NCBI GenBank assembly: GCA_017452035.1
Contig: JAFTNE010000214.1
Location: 1-5,474 of the forward strand
Length of the DNA: 5,474 nt
Source of the DNA: Clostridia bacterium
GTDB lineage: Bacteria > Bacillota > Clostridia > Christensenellales > CAG-314
Direction: 5' to 3'
Every line of letters begins with the position of its first letter. Within the stretch, counting starts at the first letter, position 1. A program made the position numbers and the translations under genes. Shown here piece by piece: positions 1 through 5,474 of the stretch. The notes under the pieces are model-generated. The model ran no database searches. It had not been told where the DNA came from and was given only the letters and a program-made list of their open reading frames with translations.

Positions 1-1145
1 GTAAGGTTGTAACGTGTAGCGTGAAGTTCCTTTGTCATAAGTTCGTTTAGTGAGTGACCACAAAGGAAGTTTACGTCAGGGAAAGTTTCGCATCCGTTAG
101 GAATTTGGCACTCACTACGGAAGTTGTCAACTTCGAGGAAGGTAATAACCTTGTCAAAAGGACCTTCGTTGTAAAGTTTAACTTGGCTGTGTTGGTCGGT
201 AACGCCAAGAGCTTTTACTGGTGTTTGGCCAATGTTTACCATGTTGCCGTCAAGGTCTACCTCTTTACCAAGAGATTCTGCCCAAAGTTGGCAATACCAG
301 TCGGCAATGTATTTAAGGCTGTCGGCATATGGCATCATAACGCCAATGTTTTTACCATTTTTCATAGAAATGTATTGCAACAATGCAATTGCAAGTGCTG
401 GGTTGTGGGCGATATCTGCAACTTTGCACTTTTCGTCCATTTCACGTGCGCCACGAAGAAGTTCGGCAATATCAATACCAATCACTGCAGCAGGCAAAAG
501 TCCTACTGGGCAAAGTTCGGAGAAACGTCCACCAACACCCTCGGGGATGTAGAAAGTTTCAAGTTTAAGTTCGTTAGCAAGCTTGATGAGGTTGCCCTTT
601 GTTTCGCTTGTTGTTGCAATGATGCGATCCTTTGCCTTGTCGCCAAGTTTCTTTGTGAGCATATCCATGATGATGAGGTATTGGCTCATTGTTTCACTTG
701 TTGCACCGGACTTTGTAATTACGTTGAAAACTGTGTTTTCGATATCAATGATGTCGAACAAAGCGTTCATTCTTTCGGGGTCAACGTTGTCGATAACGTA
801 AAAACGTGGGCCTTTGCGAACGGAACGAGGAAGTTCGTTGTAGTAGAGGTGTTTGAGTGCTGTAAACACTGCAATGGGACCAAGTGCAGAGCCACCAATA
901 CCCAAAACTACAAAGTTTTCACAGCTATCTTGCACTTTTTTTGCAACGGCATTGATACGTGCAACAACCTCATCTTGGTTATATGGGGAGTCCATCCAAC
1001 CTTGCATGCCTTGTCCACGTTTGCTTTCTACCTTAGCGTGAGCGTCTTGCGCAAAAGGAATAAGACTTGTAAGCTGTTCGTGGGAGATACCTTGTTCACC
1101 CAAAATGTCTTGCATCATGTTGGTGTAGTTTACTTTTATACTCAT
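1..1145 (-). CDS. pgi: Glucose-6-phosphate isomerase, 3'-truncated by the window edge
   Basis: Cytosolic enzyme that interconverts glucose 6-phosphate and fructose 6-phosphate in glycolysis and gluconeogenesis. I translated the minus strand from the ATG at 1145 and found 381 uninterrupted codons reaching the left edge, with no stop. Visible family motifs are GIGGSALGP (residues 82-90) and KSGATSET (145-152), which form the sugar-phosphate site; VGGRFSE (204-210), the first PGI signature with its conserved Arg207; LWAESLGK (287-294) with catalytic Glu290; and TDQHSQ (316-321) with His319, the ring-opening histidine by family comparison. Bacterial enzymes of this type have about 445-450 residues, so roughly 65-70 C-terminal residues, including the second signature and the catalytic lysine, lie outside the window. 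The start is supported by an AGAGGAGA ribosome binding site 8 nt upstream. It follows the GH3 gene by 23 bp in the same direction with no terminator between, so co-transcription is likely. A long antisense frame over this gene is a shadow. Confidence 0.96.
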   Translation of the reverse strand, partial: MSIKVNYTNMMQDILGEQGISHEQLTSLIPFAQDAHAKVESKRGQGMQGWMDSPYNQDEVVARINAVAKKVQDSCENFVVLGIGGSALGPIAVFTALKHLYYNELPRSVRKGPRFYVIDNVDPERMNALFDIIDIENTVFNVITKSGATSETMSQYLIIMDMLTKKLGDKAKDRIIATTSETKGNLIKLANELKLETFYIPEGVGGRFSELCPVGLLPAAVIGIDIAELLRGAREMDEKCKVADIAHNPALAIALLQYISMKNGKNIGVMMPYADSLKYIADWYCQLWAESLGKEVDLDGNMVNIGQTPVKALGVTDQHSQVKLYNEGPFDKVITFLEVDNFRSECQIPNGCETFPDVNFLCGHSLNELMTKELHATRYNL

Positions 1146-1153
1146 AGTTATTT

Positions 1154-1161
1154 TCTCCTCT
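1154..1161 (-). promoter_or_regulatory. Ribosome binding site of pgi
   Basis: The minus strand reads AGAGGAGA followed by 8 nt and then the pgi ATG at 1145. It is a strong Shine-Dalgarno match and fixes the start. It lies in the 23-bp gap after the GH3 stop codon, so pgi has its own translation initiation within a probable two-gene transcript. Confidence 0.85.
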
Positions 1162-1168
1162 ACTTAAT

Positions 1169-3556
1169 TTAATCAATGTTATATTTTCCAAACAAAGCCT
1201 TCCAAGCTTTGCCGTGTTGTTTGTTTGCGTTGTACAAAATAAATTTGATATACTTTGCAGGTATACCACCCACGCTCATCATGGAGATAAGTGGCGTTTG
1301 CAGCATACCGGTAATTATCATTTGCGCAACAGGGTCTTGCAATGTTTTGGATGGTGCTTTGTTTTTAGCCACCATTTTGCCTAATTTTGCAATAAGTTTT
1401 ACAATGCCAACATTTGGCATATCTTCAAAGGTGTTGAGTAACGTGTACTCGCCTCGCTTTGGAAGGGTGTACTCTTGCTTTTGTTGGCCTGCCAAATTAT
1501 AGAACTGGCTTTCGTAAATGGTAAATGCACCTTGTGGCTTTACAAAGTAGTCTGGGTAAAGCTCTTGGTCGTTACCACAAACATCTTTGCCAAAATCTAC
1601 TATTACTTGTTCGGTAAGCAACGTTTCGTTGACGTTTTTGCAAATGGAAATACCATACTGGCCATTTACTGTAACAAAGTCATTTTCCAAATAGATAGCA
1701 AATGAACGCTCATCCAAATGGAAGATTACCGTTTTGCTTTCCTTTGGTTGCAAATGCACTTTATCAAACGCTTTTAGTTCACGCTTTGCACGCATGTAGC
1801 CACAATTGCAATTGTCAACGTATAATTGCACTACTTCGCTTGCAGGCATTGCGCCAACGTTTGTTACATCAACGGTAACGTCAAAACCGTTATCCACCTT
1901 GGTTACAACCAAGTTTGAATACTCAAACTGCGAGTAACTGAGGCCATATCCAAATGGGAACAATGTTGGAACGTCAAACGTGTTGTAGTAACGATAGCCC
2001 ACAAAAATGCTTTCGCGATGTTCGTCCACAAAACGATCGTTTGCAAAGTAATTGTAGCAAGGGGTATCTTGCAAAGCAAGTGGATAGCTTTCTGCCAAAC
2101 GACCACTTGGGCTAACTTTACCAAAAACAAGGTCATAGGCACTTTCCATAACTGCTTCGCCACCCAAATACATGTGCAATAATGCTTGCGTTTTGTTTAG
2201 CCATGGCATTACAAATGGCGAACCACCAAATGCAACAAACACAATGTTTTTGTTTACTTGGTATAGCTTGTCTAACAACTGTTGTTGACAGGTAGGAATT
2301 TCCAACTTGGTTCTGTCGTAGCCTTCCCCTTCGAAGTCGTCAGTAAGTCCACCAAAGAACAAAACTGTTTTGCAAACTTTGGCAAGCTGTATAGCATCAT
2401 TTTCCAACCTTGCAACAGCTTTGTCGCCAAGAACATTGTAGCCTTTGGCAAAGTGATATTTGATGTTGTTTTCATCTAATACCTGTAAAAATGTTTTTGC
2501 TTGGGCGTTAATGTGACTACTGCCTGCGCCTTGGAAACGTGGCGTTGTAGCAAGACCACCCACTACCAAAATTTCCTCGCCATCATTTGCAAGAGGTAAT
2601 ATGCCATTGTCGTTTTTCAAAAGTACAGCAAAGTCGTTTTCCACTTGACGGCAAACGTTGTGAGCACTTTCAAAATCAATTGTAAGTTGAGGTTTTTCAA
2701 CTGTACATTTTTCAATCAGTTTTATAACTCTTTCGCAAGCTCGGTCAAGTGCCACCATTGGCAAAATGCCATCGTTTACGTACTTTATGGTAAGTTGCTC
2801 GTGGTATTTGCCACCATCGGGCATTTCCAAATCCATACCAGCTTGTATAGCCTCAGCAACGTTATAGGTTGCGCCCCAGTCGGACATTACCAAGCCTTCA
2901 AAGCCCCACTCGTCACGCAAAATATCTGTAAGCAAACGTTTGTTTTGCGCACAACTTTGGCCGTTGAGCTTGTTGTAGGCATTCATGATACAGTATGGTT
3001 GAGCATTTTTTACGGTTAGTTCAAACGCGTAGAGGTAAATCTCGCGCAAAGCTCTTTCGTCCACTACTGCATTTACCGTCATACGGCGTGTTTCTTGGCT
3101 ATTGACAGCAAAATGTTTCAAACAACTGCCCACACCCATGCTTTGCATAGCTTGTACGTAGTTGGTTGTCATTTGACCGGCCAAAAGTGGATCTTCGGAA
3201 AAGTACTCAAAGTTACGTCCACACAATGGGCTGCGTTTGATGTTTACACCAGGACCAAGTACAACGGAAACACCTTGGGATATTGCCTGCTTGGCAATTT
3301 CTTGGCCAATTAAACGGGCATTTTGCACGTTCCAACTGGATGCCACTGCGCAAGCTGTGGGAAAACAGGTTGCTTTGGCACTATCGTTGATGTTGGCAAT
3401 TTTTTCATTTAGGTCGTCTTGTTTTCGCAAACCATGAGGACCATCCGTCATCATGATAACGGGCAAGCCAAGACCGTCAGCTGTGTGCCAACTGCCATTG
3501 CCATGAACCAGTTTTGCCTTTTGTTCAACTGTTAAATTATCGATAAATTTGCTCAT
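1169..3556 (-). CDS. Cytoplasmic glycoside hydrolase family 3 (beta-glucosidase B-like)
   Basis: A retaining exo-acting glycosidase of family GH3, 795 residues from the ATG at 3556. Most relatives are beta-glucosidases (BglB type); some are arabinopyranosidases or xylosidases, so the substrate is not settled. Seen: a TIM-barrel domain (about 1-290) with DGPHG (38-42), GRNFEYFSEDP (113-123), KHF (147-149) and VMSDWGA with nucleophile Asp226; an alpha/beta sandwich domain (about 310-500) with EGEGYDR, in which Glu411 aligns with the acid/base; the FPFGYGLSYSQF linker (533-544); a fibronectin III-like domain (about 548-633); and a tail of about 110 residues. There is no PA14 insert and no signal peptide, so it should act in the cytosol on imported oligosaccharides. 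The frame stays open 17 codons further, to an ATG at 3607, but ATG 3556 fits better: it has an AAGGTGG ribosome binding site, its first residues MSKFIDNLTVEQK resemble GH3 N-termini, and the longer form would begin upstream of the predicted promoter -10. It is the first gene of a likely operon with pgi. Confidence 0.93.
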   Translation of the reverse strand: MSKFIDNLTVEQKAKLVHGNGSWHTADGLGLPVIMMTDGPHGLRKQDDLNEKIANINDSAKATCFPTACAVASSWNVQNARLIGQEIAKQAISQGVSVVLGPGVNIKRSPLCGRNFEYFSEDPLLAGQMTTNYVQAMQSMGVGSCLKHFAVNSQETRRMTVNAVVDERALREIYLYAFELTVKNAQPYCIMNAYNKLNGQSCAQNKRLLTDILRDEWGFEGLVMSDWGATYNVAEAIQAGMDLEMPDGGKYHEQLTIKYVNDGILPMVALDRACERVIKLIEKCTVEKPQLTIDFESAHNVCRQVENDFAVLLKNDNGILPLANDGEEILVVGGLATTPRFQGAGSSHINAQAKTFLQVLDENNIKYHFAKGYNVLGDKAVARLENDAIQLAKVCKTVLFFGGLTDDFEGEGYDRTKLEIPTCQQQLLDKLYQVNKNIVFVAFGGSPFVMPWLNKTQALLHMYLGGEAVMESAYDLVFGKVSPSGRLAESYPLALQDTPCYNYFANDRFVDEHRESIFVGYRYYNTFDVPTLFPFGYGLSYSQFEYSNLVVTKVDNGFDVTVDVTNVGAMPASEVVQLYVDNCNCGYMRAKRELKAFDKVHLQPKESKTVIFHLDERSFAIYLENDFVTVNGQYGISICKNVNETLLTEQVIVDFGKDVCGNDQELYPDYFVKPQGAFTIYESQFYNLAGQQKQEYTLPKRGEYTLLNTFEDMPNVGIVKLIAKLGKMVAKNKAPSKTLQDPVAQMIITGMLQTPLISMMSVGGIPAKYIKFILYNANKQHGKAWKALFGKYNID

Positions 3557-3568
3557 ATCAATAGTTAC

Positions 3569-3575
3569 CCACCTT
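3569..3575 (-). promoter_or_regulatory. Ribosome binding site of the GH3 gene
   Basis: The minus strand reads AAGGTGG, one base off AAGGAGG, with 12 nt to the ATG at 3556. The spacing is a little long. It matters because it favours the start at 3556 over the in-frame ATG codons further upstream at 3583 and 3607. Confidence 0.6.
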
Positions 3576-3584
3576 ATCAGCATA

Positions 3585-3613
3585 ATTCTACCACATATCG
3601 CCCTCAATGTGTA
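3585..3613 (-). promoter_or_regulatory. Predicted sigma-A promoter for GH3-pgi
   Basis: On the minus strand, -35 TACACA (3608-3613, four of six consensus bases) is separated by 17 nt from -10 TAGAAT (3585-3590, five of six). The -10 is preceded by TGG, giving an extended -10 element (TGn). Transcription would start near 3578, leaving a leader of about 22 nt that contains the ribosome binding site. The A/T-only tract just upstream could act as an UP element. An alternative reading, TTGAGG-17-TATGCT, shifts the start a few bases and is weaker at the -10. Confidence 0.6.
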
Positions 3614-3623
3614 CCATTATTGC

Positions 3624-3661
3624 TAAAAAAATATAAATATTTTTTATTTTATTTATATATA
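3624..3661. other. 38-bp A/T-only tract between the divergent promoters
   Basis: This stretch has no G or C. It contains a short A/T palindrome (AAAAAATAT at 3626-3634, ATATTTTTT at 3637-3645). It lies directly upstream of both predicted promoters, so it could serve as an UP element or bent DNA for either direction. With no G/C in the stem and transcription units diverging from it, it is not a convincing terminator. Confidence 0.5.
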
Positions 3662-3665
3662 CATC

Positions 3666-3694
3666 TTGAAAATGTTACCAATAAGTATTATAAT
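3666..3694 (+). promoter_or_regulatory. Strong sigma-A promoter for the GH13 gene
   Basis: TTGAAA (3666-3671, five of six consensus bases), an exact 17-nt spacer, then a perfect TATAAT (3689-3694). Transcription is expected to start near 3701, giving an untranslated leader of about 65 nt before the ATG at 3767. This is the best promoter match I found in the window, and it faces away from the GH3-pgi promoter. Confidence 0.8.
3667..3680 (+). promoter_or_regulatory. Candidate cre / LacI-family operator over the -35
   Basis: TGAAAATGTTACCA fits the Gram-positive catabolite responsive element consensus TGNAARCGNWWWCA at 12 of 14 positions; the misses are T for C at position 6-7 of the core and C for W near the end. 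It overlaps the -35 and spacer of the GH13 promoter, where a bound CcpA or MalR-type repressor would block RNA polymerase. That placement suits an alpha-glucosidase gene turned down by glucose. The match is imperfect (the central CG is TG), so this is a candidate only. Confidence 0.35.
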
Positions 3695-3715
3695 ACAAGA
3701 TGTTGAAAAAATATT

Positions 3716-3746
3716 GTGCAATGCCGACAGCTTAAAGGCATTGCGC
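3716..3746 (+). repeat. Hairpin in the GH13 5' leader
   Basis: GCAATGCC (3718-3725) pairs exactly with GGCATTGC (3737-3744) around an 11-nt loop. A U-G pair and a G-C pair extend the stem to 10 bp (3716-3746). It lies wholly in the predicted transcript, ends 9 nt before the ribosome binding site, and is followed by CCCTACAAAA rather than a U-run, so it is not a standard intrinsic terminator. It may stabilise the message, be a protein or RNA binding site, or be part of a dispersed palindromic repeat. Its G/C content stands out from the A/T-rich flanks. Confidence 0.55.
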
Positions 3747-3755
3747 CCCTACAAA

Positions 3756-3761
3756 AAGGAG
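3756..3761 (+). promoter_or_regulatory. Ribosome binding site of the GH13 gene
   Basis: AAGGAG followed by TATTT (5 nt) and the ATG at 3767. The spacing is short but workable. It decides the start against the in-frame GTG at 3716, which lies at the foot of the leader hairpin and has no comparable site. Confidence 0.8.
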
Positions 3762-3766
3762 TATTT

Positions 3767-5437
3767 ATGAAAAATCAATGGTACAAAGAGGCAGTGTTTT
3801 ATCAAATTTACCCTCGCAGTTTCAAAGACTCTAACAGCGATGGTATTGGCGACATAAAAGGTATCATTTCCAAAATTGATTACCTTGTCGACTTGGGAAT
3901 TGATGCAATTTGGTTTTCGCCACTGTATGCCAGCCCAAATGCTGACTACGGCTACGATATTTCCGATTACAAGGCTATCAATCCAGAGTACGGCACCATG
4001 GAAGACTTTGATAAAATGCTAAAATTATTGCACAAAAACAATATCAAAGTTATCATGGACTTGGTAATCAACCACACAAGCGACCAGCACGAGTGGTTCC
4101 AACAATCACGTGACGTTAACAGCAAATACCACGACTACTACTATTGGCGTGATGGCAAGGGCAAATGGGGCAAAAAACCACCCAACAACTGGACAAGCTT
4201 TTTTGCTGGCAGCGCTTGGCAATATGACGAAAAGGTAGGCAAGTGGTATCTACACTTGTTTGACAAAAACCAACCCGACTTGAACTACTTTAACCCCAAC
4301 GTTATGAAGGAAATTCAAGACATATTGCGTTTTTGGTTGGACAAAGGCGTTGACGGGTTTAGATGTGACGTTATCACACTGCTATCCAAAACGTTCGGTT
4401 TACCTAACGGTGCGCCAAGTCCTGCACTTTGTGGACGTGAACACTACATTGATGGACCACGTATGGAAGAGTTGCTTGGACAACTGCAAGAAGTATTGCG
4501 CGAGTATGACGCATTTACCGTTGGCGAAAGTGTACTAATCAACGTTCCAAAGGCATTACGCTACACTACCGAAGGTAACGAGTACCTTACAACGGTGTTT
4601 GCGTTTGACTCGGTAAATGCCGATAACTACTTTGGCCTAAAACAACTCGTGCGTCCGTTTAGCCTACGTAAGCTCAAAAACAGCATGCGCACTTGGCAAC
4701 ATGGCTTATATGGAAAGAGCTGGAACACTTTGTTTTGGGAAAACCACGACCAAGCACGCATTGTTGGCAGATACTGCGACCCCGTTGTTAATCGCGTAGA
4801 AGGCGCAAAGATGTTGGCAACCGTTTTGATGACGTTGTCTGGCACACCATTTATCTACCAAGGTCAAGAGTTTGGCACAACATCCATCCGTATGACGGAC
4901 ATCAACGACTATCAAGACGTAGAGGCAAAACGCACCTACGAAATGATGAAAGGTATTTTTGGCGCAAAGGGTGCAATGAAACGTACAGCCTACTGCTCAC
5001 GTGACAATGCGCGTACACCAATGCAATGGGATGACAGCAAAAATGCAGGTTTTACTGATGCAGATACAACCTGGCTAAAAGTAAACCCCAACTACGTTCA
5101 AATCAATGCTAAGCAAGCGCAAGAGGACCCCAATTCGGTACTTAACTACTACAAAAAGTTGATACGTCTGCGCAAAAATGATAAATCTTTTGTATACGGC
5201 ACATACAAAGATTACTATCGCAACAGCGCAAAGATTTGGGCATATCTAAGAGAAAGCGAATACGGAAAGTTGTTTGTAGTTTGCAACTTTGCCAACAAGG
5301 ACGTTAGCTTTACACCACCAAAAGAAATTGCAAATCAAAACTTTACACTTTTGACAAGCAACTACGATGATTCTTGTCAAACACCACAAAAAACAAAACT
5401 TCGCCCATACGAAGCTATAATTTACAAATTGCAATAG
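3767..5437 (+). CDS. malL: GH13 oligo-1,6-glucosidase / alpha-glucosidase (MalL-like)
   Basis: A retaining alpha-glucosidase of 556 residues, the usual length for the MalL group (about 555-560), predicted to release glucose from the non-reducing end of isomalto- or malto-oligosaccharides. It has no signal peptide, so it is cytosolic. Seen: the N-terminal AVFYQIYPRSF and a DSNSDGIGD calcium-type loop (21-29); region I DLVINH (98-103); QPDLN (169-173), the fifth conserved stretch typical of the oligo-1,6-glucosidase subfamily; region II GFRCDVI with nucleophile Asp201; region III VGES with acid/base Glu254; region IV ENHDQAR with His327 and Asp328; then YQGQEFG (364-370) and RTPMQWD. Val202 after the nucleophile is, in characterised relatives, linked to alpha-1,6 activity, whereas Ala or Thr there goes with alpha-1,4. 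Less usual are Cys200 where Met is common, and DQA where bacterial relatives usually have DQP. The gene ends in a tandem stop, TAGTAA. Trehalose-6-phosphate hydrolase and dextran glucosidase are close relatives and cannot be fully excluded. Confidence 0.93.
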   Translation: MKNQWYKEAVFYQIYPRSFKDSNSDGIGDIKGIISKIDYLVDLGIDAIWFSPLYASPNADYGYDISDYKAINPEYGTMEDFDKMLKLLHKNNIKVIMDLVINHTSDQHEWFQQSRDVNSKYHDYYYWRDGKGKWGKKPPNNWTSFFAGSAWQYDEKVGKWYLHLFDKNQPDLNYFNPNVMKEIQDILRFWLDKGVDGFRCDVITLLSKTFGLPNGAPSPALCGREHYIDGPRMEELLGQLQEVLREYDAFTVGESVLINVPKALRYTTEGNEYLTTVFAFDSVNADNYFGLKQLVRPFSLRKLKNSMRTWQHGLYGKSWNTLFWENHDQARIVGRYCDPVVNRVEGAKMLATVLMTLSGTPFIYQGQEFGTTSIRMTDINDYQDVEAKRTYEMMKGIFGAKGAMKRTAYCSRDNARTPMQWDDSKNAGFTDADTTWLKVNPNYVQINAKQAQEDPNSVLNYYKKLIRLRKNDKSFVYGTYKDYYRNSAKIWAYLRESEYGKLFVVCNFANKDVSFTPPKEIANQNFTLLTSNYDDSCQTPQKTKLRPYEAIIYKLQ

Positions 5438-5474
5438 TAAAAAACAATTTAAATCAACTTCAGCAAAAAAGGAA
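5438..5474 (+). other. Start of the spacer after the GH13 gene
   Basis: No hairpin or terminator is visible in the 37 bases after the stop. The second stop codon TAA (5438-5440) follows at once. The last bases, AAAAAAGGAA (5465-5474), resemble the start of a ribosome binding site, so a further plus-strand gene, possibly co-transcribed, may begin just past the edge. Confidence 0.3.

Larger units (their letters stand above)
3661..3703. repeat. 8-bp inverted repeat bracketing the GH13 promoter
   Basis: ACATCTTG (3661-3668) and CAAGATGT (3696-3703) are exact reverse complements, with centres 35 bp apart. The left arm overlaps the -35 and the right arm covers the region from just after the -10 to about the transcription start. 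Between them, next to the right arm, is a perfect 12-bp palindrome GTATTATAATAC (3685-3696) that contains the -10. The arms could be paired binding sites of a repressor that closes the promoter, but no regulator gene is in the window and the role is inferred. Confidence 0.4.

Noticed and set aside
54..1172. Plus-strand open frame of 372 codons
   Set aside because: It is antisense to pgi, whose motifs are unmistakable on the other strand. The product is an odd Cys/Phe/Val-rich sequence with no recognisable family, as expected from the complement of a biased coding sequence. It begins without a ribosome binding site.
1475..3437. Several short open frames on both strands inside the GH3 gene
   Set aside because: All overlap strongly supported GH3 coding sequence in other frames and show no family resemblance or start signals.
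3557..3607. N-terminal extension of the GH3 protein to an ATG at 3607
   Set aside because: The extra 17 residues lie over the predicted -10 and leader, have no ribosome binding site, and are not GH3-like. The ATG at 3556 has an AAGGTGG site.
3626..3645. A/T palindrome as a terminator
   Set aside because: The stem has no G or C and lies between two divergent transcription units, so nothing is expected to end there. It is better read as part of an UP-element-like tract.
3716..3766. N-terminal extension of the GH13 protein to a GTG at 3716
   Set aside because: The extension translates the leader hairpin and ribosome binding site. The family N-terminus starts at MKNQWYKEAVFYQ, and AAGGAG precedes the ATG at 3767.
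4350..5434. Short open frames on both strands inside the GH13 gene
   Set aside because: They are shadows of the GH13 frame, with no ribosome binding sites and no recognisable products.
1..5474. tRNA, rRNA, CRISPR array, insertion sequence or toxin-antitoxin pair
   Set aside because: I looked for spaced direct repeats, transposase motifs, terminal inverted repeats and tRNA-like folds and found none. Almost all of the window is accounted for by three genes and one promoter region.

Overview
The window looks like a chromosomal carbohydrate-use locus from a moderately AT-rich, Gram-positive-type bacterium, probably an uncultured gut Firmicute of the Clostridia or Erysipelotrichia kind. This rests on clear AGGAG-type ribosome binding sites, sigma-A-like promoters, a cytoplasmic GH3 enzyme with the C-terminal tail seen in Clostridia-type homologues, and a MalL-like GH13 enzyme. 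The taxonomic call is inference; no marker gene is present.

Layout: three protein genes surround one divergent promoter region. On the minus strand, reading leftward from about 3556, a complete GH3 glycosidase gene (795 codons) is followed after 23 bp by pgi, encoding glucose-6-phosphate isomerase. pgi runs off the left edge and lacks its last roughly 65-70 codons. On the plus strand, a complete GH13 oligo-1,6-glucosidase/alpha-glucosidase gene (556 codons) runs from 3767 to 5437. The 210 bp between the two start codons (3557-3766) hold a good promoter for each direction, a 38-bp pure A/T tract between them, a catabolite-repression-like operator over the plus promoter, an 8-bp inverted repeat bracketing that promoter, and a hairpin in the GH13 leader.

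How the genes work together (inference): neither glycosidase has a signal peptide, so both should act in the cytosol on imported oligosaccharides. The GH3 enzyme would split beta-linked (or arabinosyl/xylosyl) glycosides and the GH13 enzyme alpha-1,6-linked gluco-oligosaccharides. The released glucose, once phosphorylated, enters glycolysis through Pgi. The shared divergent promoter region suggests linked sugar control.

No mobile element, CRISPR array, tRNA, rRNA or defence system is visible. I see no new biological system. The points worth a second look are regulatory details in the divergent region and a few substitutions near the GH13 active site.
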